Shown piece by piece: positions 5,750 through 9,838 of a stretch of 9,838 nt of DNA. Each line of letters opens with the position of its first letter. Position 1 is the stretch's first letter. A model generated the notes under the pieces. The model did no database searches and was not told the origin of the DNA. It worked only from the letters and a program-made list of their open reading frames with translations. The DNA comes from Pseudomonadota bacterium (GTDB lineage Bacteria > Pseudomonadota > Gammaproteobacteria > Xanthomonadales > Xanthomonadaceae): positions 1 to 9,838 of the forward strand of contig JAEWZE010000137.1 of NCBI GenBank assembly GCA_023395465.1, in the 5' to 3' direction. Position numbers and translations under genes: made by a program.

Positions 5750-6486
5750 ACCTGCCCACGCCCGCCCACGCCGCCGACTCCCCGCAGGCACTGGCCGAGC
5801 TCAACCAGTGGCTGGGGGCGCGCCGCGCCGAGGAGCGCCTGGAATGGGCGCTGCACACCCTGCCCGGCGAGCACGTGCTGTCTTCAAGCTTCGGTGCCCA
5901 GGCCGCGGTCTCTCTGCACATGGCCACCAGCCAGCGCGCCGACCTGCCGGTGATCGTGATCGATACCGGCTACCTGTTCCCGGAAACCTACCGCTTCATC
6001 GACGAGATGACCGAGCGCCTGTCGCTCAACCTCAAGGTCTACCGCCCGCAGATCGGCGTGGCGTGGATGGAAGCCCGCATGGGCCGCATCTGGGAAGAAG
6101 GCGTGGACGGCATCACCCGCTACAACCGCCTGCGCAAGGTCGAACCGATGCAGCGCGCGTTGCAGGAACTCGGCGTCGGCACCTGGATCGCCGGCCTGCG
6201 CCGCAGCCAGAGCCGCAGCCGCGCCAACATCGACTTCCTCGAGCGCAAGGACGGCCGCTGGAAACTGCACCCCATCGCCGACTGGAGCGACCGCGATGTC
6301 GGCCAGTACCTCTCGAGGCACGGCCTGCCCTACCACCCGCTGTGGGACCAGGGCTATGTGTCGATCGGGGATGTGCATACGACGCGGCCGCTGGCGGCAG
6401 GCATCTGCGAAGAAGAAACCCGCTTCTTTGGATTGAAGCGAGAATGCGGTCTGCATTTCGAAGGCGAGCCTGCAACGACGCGCTGA
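5746..6486 (+). CDS. cysH: PAPS reductase, thioredoxin-dependent (CysH)
   Basis: CysH reduces 3'-phosphoadenylyl sulfate to sulfite and PAP, using thioredoxin or glutaredoxin. The 246 residues fit the PAPS reductase family. Motifs are the nucleotide-binding SSSFGAQAAV (46-55), IDTGYLFPETY (72-82), GLRRSQS (150-156) and the catalytic cysteine C234 in KRECGLH near the C-terminus. The cysteine pairs that bind the 4Fe-4S cluster in APS reductases are absent: the segment is YNRLRKVEPM (126-135), without CC before RKV. I therefore call it PAPS-specific, which implies that a CysC APS kinase is present elsewhere. The gene overlaps cysI and ends the cysJIH operon, facing the convergent protease gene. 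Confidence 0.95.
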   Translation: MNLPTPAHAADSPQALAELNQWLGARRAEERLEWALHTLPGEHVLSSSFGAQAAVSLHMATSQRADLPVIVIDTGYLFPETYRFIDEMTERLSLNLKVYRPQIGVAWMEARMGRIWEEGVDGITRYNRLRKVEPMQRALQELGVGTWIAGLRRSQSRSRANIDFLERKDGRWKLHPIADWSDRDVGQYLSRHGLPYHPLWDQGYVSIGDVHTTRPLAAGICEEETRFFGLKRECGLHFEGEPATTR

Positions 6487-6612
6487 AGGCTTTCGATCAG
6501 CAAGCCGGTCGGCCTGAACGATACTGACCGCCCGCTTCCAGCCTTCCAACGGGGCCTTCAGCTGTTTGGCAGTTCCGTCATCCGTGTCGATTCCCGTATA
6601 GCTATCGCGGCA

Positions 6613-6638
6613 GAGGGAGGGCACTCGTGCCCTCCCTC
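6613..6638. terminator. Strong hairpin, probable (bidirectional) terminator
   Basis: GAGGGAGGGCAC (6613-6624) and GTGCCCTCCCTC (6627-6638) form a perfect 12-bp stem with a two-base centre, or 11 bp with a CTCG loop. There is no T-run on either side, so it may act as a REP-like or 3'-end-protecting structure rather than a classical intrinsic terminator. It lies 127 bases after the cysH stop. Confidence 0.5.
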
Positions 6639-6649
6639 ATATACCAGCC

Positions 6650-6667
6650 GGGCCTGCATGCAGGCCC
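6650..6667. terminator. 18-bp perfect palindrome after the protease stop
   Basis: GGGCCTGCATGCAGGCCC is fully self-complementary and begins 17 bases after the protease stop on the minus strand. It is a plausible transcription-end hairpin for the protease gene, although no T-run follows. Confidence 0.4.
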
Positions 6668-6684
6668 ATGCCCGACTGAATACG

Positions 6685-9003
6685 TCAGTAATAAACCCGC
6701 CAGGCCAGATTCGGCACCGCTGCCACGGCCTGTCGTGTCGAGTAATTGGCCGACTTCCAATAAATATTGCTCCCGTTGGATGAATTGCGCCACAGCACGT
6801 CAGCCCGACCGTCACCGTCGTAATCACCAACTGCAGCCACGAACCACTCCCGAGCAACGCTTACGACGGCCTGCTGCGTGCCTGCGCTGCCGCCAAGCCA
6901 GATCGAATTTCCGCCTGTGACAGCGTGTCGCCAGAGAATGTCATCTACGCCGTCTCCGTCGAAATCCCCCACGCCCGCCACCTTCCAGTTCTGGTCCGAC
7001 ACGGTTGCCACCGTCTGCCTGGCGTTGCTGGCTCCGGACCGCCAGATTGTGTTCTGGCCGTTCGAAGCACTGCGCCAGAGAATGTCGTCCCGACCATCGC
7101 CGTTGAAGTCTCCTACCCCTGCGACCAACCAACCTCCGCCAACCACTGTCGCCACCGGGATCTGGGCAGCCGAGTTGCCCGAAGCCCAGATCACGTTTCT
7201 GCCGTTGGCAACATGCCTCCACAGGATGTCGGCGCGATTGTCTCCATTGAAGTCGCCAACCCCCGCAACCTTCCAGTTCTGATCGGGGACGGCCGCAACG
7301 ACCTGCGAATCTGCACTCGCCCCCGATCCCGACCTCCATATAGCGTTGGCCCCGCTGGCCGAATTCCGCCAAAGCACGTCCGCTTTGCCATCGCCGCTGA
7401 AATCACCCGTGCCCACGATGGCCCAAGCTTGGCTAGGCACGGCAGTCATGGCCTGCTGGGTCGAGCCGTTCGCGGATTTCCAGATCACGTTCTGCCCGTT
7501 GCCTGCATGGCGGAAAATGATGTCCGACTTGCCGTCGCCATCGAAATCGCTCCGAATGTTGGGGAGCGGCACCACCGTGGCGCGGAATTGCGACACCAGA
7601 GGCATGGTCTGGTTCATGCTGCGCACGTTGTCTTCCGTGGCAGTACCCGTGGGACGGTTCTGCCACCGGACCGCGGGGTTGGCGAAGTACGGCGCCTCGA
7701 CCTGACCATCGCCGACCGGATAGGCCATGATAGTGAAGAACCCTGACGTAGACGCTTCGCGGTAGCCATAGGAATAGCTATGCGCCCCGGCGTCGGCGGC
7801 ATTGTCCCGATCATGTGCCTGGCCCATCAAATGGCCCAGCTCATGCGCCAGCGAATAGTCACTGCAGAAGTAGGTGTTGTTGTCGGTACTTGGATCTTCG
7901 CCATCGCTGACCACCGCGTAACCGAATGCTTCGTCAGCCGCAGAAATCCCCGACTGATTCATGCCCAGCAGCCATGCGATACCGCAACCATCCTGCTCCG
8001 GTTCACGATAACGCCGAACGAATGCAACGAGGTCGGCGCCGTACTCGTTGCGAGCCGCACGGAGGGAATTGAACGCGGCGTTTGGCGTAACCGGCTGCTG
8101 CGTGTCCACGTTGTAGCCGGTCAGCTGTTGCAGCGCGTCCCGGTTGAGCGAGTTATCCGAATAGTTCACCGGCATCACGTGCACCAATCGCACGCGCATG
8201 TTGACCCCACTGTCGGCATAAGCGGCATTGGTCATTGCTGCCAGGTTGCTCATCAGCGTCACGGCCGCATTCTGGCTGCCGAGTTCGGTGGCGATGGTGC
8301 TCGAATAACCCACGAGCAGATCGACCACCGCGCCCGCCTTGTTGAACGAGGTCTGCGCTGCGGCTCCGCTCTTGCCAAGCTGCCGTGCAGCCGCGGCCGC
8401 AAGCGCGCGGCTTGCGGGTGGGAGCAGGGTGTCGTCTCCATCATGCGGCCTGCCCCCGTTGGCAGCGACCAGACGCGGATCCGTCTCGACAAGCCACGCA
8501 CCGGTACGGTCGCTGCGCAGCCGATATCGCGTGTCGCCATGCACGATCGTGCCAAATACGGCCTTCTCGCCGAAGGTCATCACAGCACTCGCACCGTCCG
8601 AGTTGCGGCCGAACCAGGTCCAGTTGCCGTCGGCGTGCTCTTCGTGACGGTCGTACCGCAGAGCCAATGGCTTGCCTTCAGGCGTGTTGATCACCAGACG
8701 ACCGGAGCCGATTGCGTTCAGTGCATGAGTCTCGCTGACCGAGACAGGATGCCAGGTATAGGCCCCTGAGCTACGCGTCTTCCTCGCGCCGCCGTACGCT
8801 ACCAGCTCGCCTCGATCCGGGAGCGCAGCGAAGCCGCTCGCAGCTCCCCTGGCCAAAGCCAATGACGATGCGGTCGGAGCAGGCGACTCTGCCTTGGATT
8901 GGGCTGGCGATTCTGCGCCGGGACTCACCGACTCGACCCCCGGCTCCGAAGTGCAGCCGGCCACCCCGGCGATCATCATGAGTCCGAGCAGATGTTTACG
9001 CAT
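6685..9003 (-). CDS. Lipoprotein metzincin metalloprotease (reprolysin-like, M12B type) with C-terminal FG-GAP/VCBS repeats
   Basis: This is a predicted extracytoplasmic zinc protease of 772 residues. Residues 1-17 form a lipoprotein signal peptide with the lipobox VAGC (Cys17), then a Pro/Ser/Glu-rich linker (18-48) and a probable propeptide (about 49-215). The catalytic domain (about 224-475) has the zinc motif HELGHLMGQAHD (387-398), with H387, E388, H391 and H397, and a Met-turn IMAY (M426). C340 and C380 may form a disulfide. Six repeats of 47-50 residues follow (486-772), each opening with a DxxGDG-like loop of the calcium-binding kind. The ATG at 9003 is the only usual start (ATG, GTG or TTG) in frame after the upstream stop and gives a good signal peptide, but no Shine-Dalgarno precedes it; a short ORF overlaps this start. 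Sampled GC content is lower than in the cys genes. The substrate is unknown. Confidence 0.9.
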   Translation of the reverse strand: MRKHLLGLMMIAGVAGCTSEPGVESVSPGAESPAQSKAESPAPTASSLALARGAASGFAALPDRGELVAYGGARKTRSSGAYTWHPVSVSETHALNAIGSGRLVINTPEGKPLALRYDRHEEHADGNWTWFGRNSDGASAVMTFGEKAVFGTIVHGDTRYRLRSDRTGAWLVETDPRLVAANGGRPHDGDDTLLPPASRALAAAAARQLGKSGAAAQTSFNKAGAVVDLLVGYSSTIATELGSQNAAVTLMSNLAAMTNAAYADSGVNMRVRLVHVMPVNYSDNSLNRDALQQLTGYNVDTQQPVTPNAAFNSLRAARNEYGADLVAFVRRYREPEQDGCGIAWLLGMNQSGISAADEAFGYAVVSDGEDPSTDNNTYFCSDYSLAHELGHLMGQAHDRDNAADAGAHSYSYGYREASTSGFFTIMAYPVGDGQVEAPYFANPAVRWQNRPTGTATEDNVRSMNQTMPLVSQFRATVVPLPNIRSDFDGDGKSDIIFRHAGNGQNVIWKSANGSTQQAMTAVPSQAWAIVGTGDFSGDGKADVLWRNSASGANAIWRSGSGASADSQVVAAVPDQNWKVAGVGDFNGDNRADILWRHVANGRNVIWASGNSAAQIPVATVVGGGWLVAGVGDFNGDGRDDILWRSASNGQNTIWRSGASNARQTVATVSDQNWKVAGVGDFDGDGVDDILWRHAVTGGNSIWLGGSAGTQQAVVSVAREWFVAAVGDYDGDGRADVLWRNSSNGSNIYWKSANYSTRQAVAAVPNLAWRVYY
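6688..7548 (-). repeat. Six FG-GAP/VCBS-type repeats encoded at the 3' end of the protease gene
   Basis: Unit starts are at residues 486, 534, 584, 632, 680 and 727, spaced 47-50 residues apart. Each carries D-[FY]-x-G-D-x-x-x-D followed by [IV]-[IL]-[FW]-R and a later IW or YW. Unit 3 has GDN in place of GDG. The DNA also repeats, for example ACCTTCCAGTTCTG occurs near 6979 and 7269. The repeats probably fold as propeller blades and serve binding or stability. Confidence 0.85.
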
Positions 9004-9167
9004 GTTGCAGTCCCGAAGTATGGAAGGAACTCCGTCCCCAGCGGAGCGTTTCGCAGCATAAGCCAGGGCCGTCCCTGCAGGAAGCAGGCATGACCAGCGC
9101 GCTGATTCCCTTTTCGGCCTCGCGGCAGGTGATCACACGGCCAAGTTATTGAAAACCTTGGCAGCAT
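8976..9167 (-). CDS. Possible 63-codon leader ORF upstream of and overlapping the protease start
   Basis: On the minus strand an ATG at 9167 is preceded by AGGAGGG (9180-9174) with a six-base spacer, the strongest Shine-Dalgarno match in this part of the window. The ORF runs 63 codons and stops 28 bases inside the protease gene, in another frame. The product has four cysteines and no motif, signal peptide or family that I recognise. It starts 42 bases after the CoA-transferase stop. It may be a leader that couples translation to the protease, which lacks its own Shine-Dalgarno, or a chance ORF in front of an unrelated binding-site match. No protein evidence is available. Confidence 0.3.
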   Translation of the reverse strand: MLPRFSITWPCDHLPRGRKGNQRAGHACFLQGRPWLMLRNAPLGTEFLPYFGTATCVNICSDS

Positions 9168-9209
9168 GAACGACCCTCCTATGGGCCTAGACCGGGCGGC
9201 GGCAGCCGG
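9004..9209. other. Gap between CoA-transferase and protease genes
   Basis: Besides the possible 63-codon ORF, these 206 bp hold two small inverted repeats: CAGGG-CCGT-CCCTG at 9064-9077 and GCCAAG/CTTGGC at 9140-9162. The AT-rich stretch 9140-9160 could contain a minus-strand promoter for the protease (for example CAATAA), but no convincing -35/-10 pair is visible. I see no classical terminator after the CoA-transferase gene. Confidence 0.4.
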
Positions 9210-9838
9210 TTAAACGCTGACTGAAGCGTATCCTTGGCGACGGAGTGCGACGCCGGTCCGCTGCGCCAACTCCGCATGAGTGATCCCGGGGGCGACCTCC
9301 ACCACCTCGAGTCCTGCTGGCGCAATATCGAAAACCCCCAGATCCGTGATGATCCGGCTGACCACGCCCACCCCGGTCAGCGGCAGGGTGCATTCGGGCA
9401 GGATCTTGTGCTCGCCATTCTTCGCCGTATGTTCCATCAGCACGACCACGCGCTTGACGCCGGCCACCAGGTCCATCGCCCCGCCCATGCCCTTGACCAT
9501 CTTGCCGGGCACCATCCAGTTGGCCAGGTCGCCCTTGTCTGTCACCTGCATCGCGCCCAGGATTGCCAGGTCGATGTGGCCGCCGCGGATCATCGCGAAG
9601 GAGTCGTGGCTGCCGAAGTAGCTGGCACCCTGCCGGGCGGTGACGGTCTGCTTGCCTGCGTTGATCAGGTCGGCGTCGACCTCGTCCTCGGTGGGGAACG
9701 GGCCGATCCCGAGCAGGCCGTTTTCCGACTGCAGCCACACGTCCACCCCGTCGGGGATGAAGTTGGCCACCAGGGTCGGCAGGCCAATGCCGAGGTTGAC
9801 GTAGGCGCCGTCGGTGAGCTCCTGCGCGGCGCGCTGCG
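9210..9838 (-). CDS. scoB: 3-oxoacid CoA-transferase subunit B (ScoB/AtoA/PcaJ type), N-terminus outside the window
   Basis: The 208 visible residues belong to the beta subunit of a class I CoA-transferase, which moves CoA between succinyl-CoA or acetyl-CoA and a 3-oxoacid such as acetoacetate or 3-oxoadipate. The motif LQSENGLLG carries the catalytic glutamate (codon 9725-9723), which forms the glutamyl-CoA thioester. The N-terminal NLGIGLPTLV and the internal GGHIDLAILGAMQVTDKGDLANW are also typical. The frame is open to the window edge; by comparison with the family only about ten residues are missing, so GTG at 9770 is not the real start. Subunit A should lie just upstream, off the window. 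Substrate cannot be decided from sequence, so the symbol could equally be atoA, pcaJ or the Xanthomonas lpsJ. Confidence 0.92.
   Translation of the reverse strand, partial: QRAAQELTDGAYVNLGIGLPTLVANFIPDGVDVWLQSENGLLGIGPFPTEDEVDADLINAGKQTVTARQGASYFGSHDSFAMIRGGHIDLAILGAMQVTDKGDLANWMVPGKMVKGMGGAMDLVAGVKRVVVLMEHTAKNGEHKILPECTLPLTGVGVVSRIITDLGVFDIAPAGLEVVEVAPGITHAELAQRTGVALRRQGYASVSV

Larger units (their letters stand above)
6487..6684. other. Convergent gap between cysH and the protease gene
   Basis: No gene is supported in these 198 bp. The right half holds two perfect palindromes, described separately, which probably end transcription from both sides. A nine-base inverted repeat, GCTGAAGGC at 6482-6490 and GCCTTCAGC at 6554-6562, overlaps the cysH stop codon and may be chance. 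Confidence 0.6.

Noticed and set aside
2018..5791. Minus-strand open frame of 1257 codons antisense to cysJ, cysI and the cysH start
   Set aside because: It mirrors the codon structure of two GC-rich genes, crosses their intergenic repeat, and has no recognisable domain or composition of a real protein. Long antisense frames are expected at this GC content.
6627..6920. Plus-strand ORF starting with GTG after GAGGGAGGG
   Set aside because: The apparent Shine-Dalgarno is one arm of the 12-bp hairpin, and the ORF runs antisense into the protease gene.
7780..8769. Plus-strand open frame of 329 codons opposite the protease
   Set aside because: Antisense to a gene with a clear signal peptide, zinc motif and repeats; no motif in the antisense product.
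9131..9140. GTGTGATCAC as a Clp/CRP-type site upstream of the protease
   Set aside because: The half-sites TGTGA and TCAC overlap instead of being separated by six bases, so it does not fit the consensus.
9210..9770. GTG at 9770 as the start of the CoA-transferase subunit
   Set aside because: Conserved family sequence (NLGIGLPTL and more) continues upstream in frame to the window edge, so the true start is outside.

Overview
The window looks like chromosomal DNA from a GC-rich gammaproteobacterium, most likely Xanthomonadaceae/Lysobacteraceae (Lysobacter, Luteimonas, Xanthomonas or a close relative). The reasons are the very high GC content, the divergent arrangement of cysDN and cysJIH, the protein sequences, and a dispersed heptamer repeat whose translation reads as RIP-x-PES. 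I associate that repeat with this family from memory and have not checked it.

Layout. Positions 1-863 (minus) hold the N-terminal part of CysN, the GTPase subunit of ATP sulfurylase, cut by the window edge. Positions 964-1899 (minus) hold CysD, the catalytic subunit. A 139-bp divergent promoter region (1900-2038) separates them from the plus-strand genes cysJ (2039-3877), cysI (4031-5749) and cysH (5746-6486). After a 198-bp gap with two strong palindromes comes a minus-strand gene (6685-9003) for a lipoprotein metzincin protease with six C-terminal FG-GAP/VCBS repeats. A short ORF with a strong ribosome binding site (8976-9167, minus) overlaps the start of the protease gene. At the right edge (9210-9838, minus) lies subunit B of a 3-oxoacid-type CoA-transferase, lacking its first residues.

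The cys genes form one pathway. CysDN activates sulfate to APS. APS is phosphorylated to PAPS by CysC, which is not visible here and may be fused to the missing end of CysN. CysH reduces PAPS to sulfite, and the CysJ/CysI NADPH sulfite reductase reduces sulfite to sulfide for cysteine synthesis. The protease and the CoA-transferase have no evident link to this pathway. The protease gene is less GC-rich in sampled stretches.

The most unusual structure is a pair of small elements bounded by inverted G-rich heptamer repeats (GGGATTC/GGGAGTC). One sits at each junction that is not an ATGA overlap. At cysJ-cysI a 14-bp perfect inverted repeat starts directly after the cysJ stop and ends one base before the cysI ATG, and cysI has no Shine-Dalgarno sequence. 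At cysD-cysN a 22-bp perfect inverted repeat encloses the cysN ribosome binding site and start, and one arm is translated in frame as CysN residues 17-27. I found no new defence or biosynthetic system; these repeats and the short ORF before the protease are the items most worth following up.
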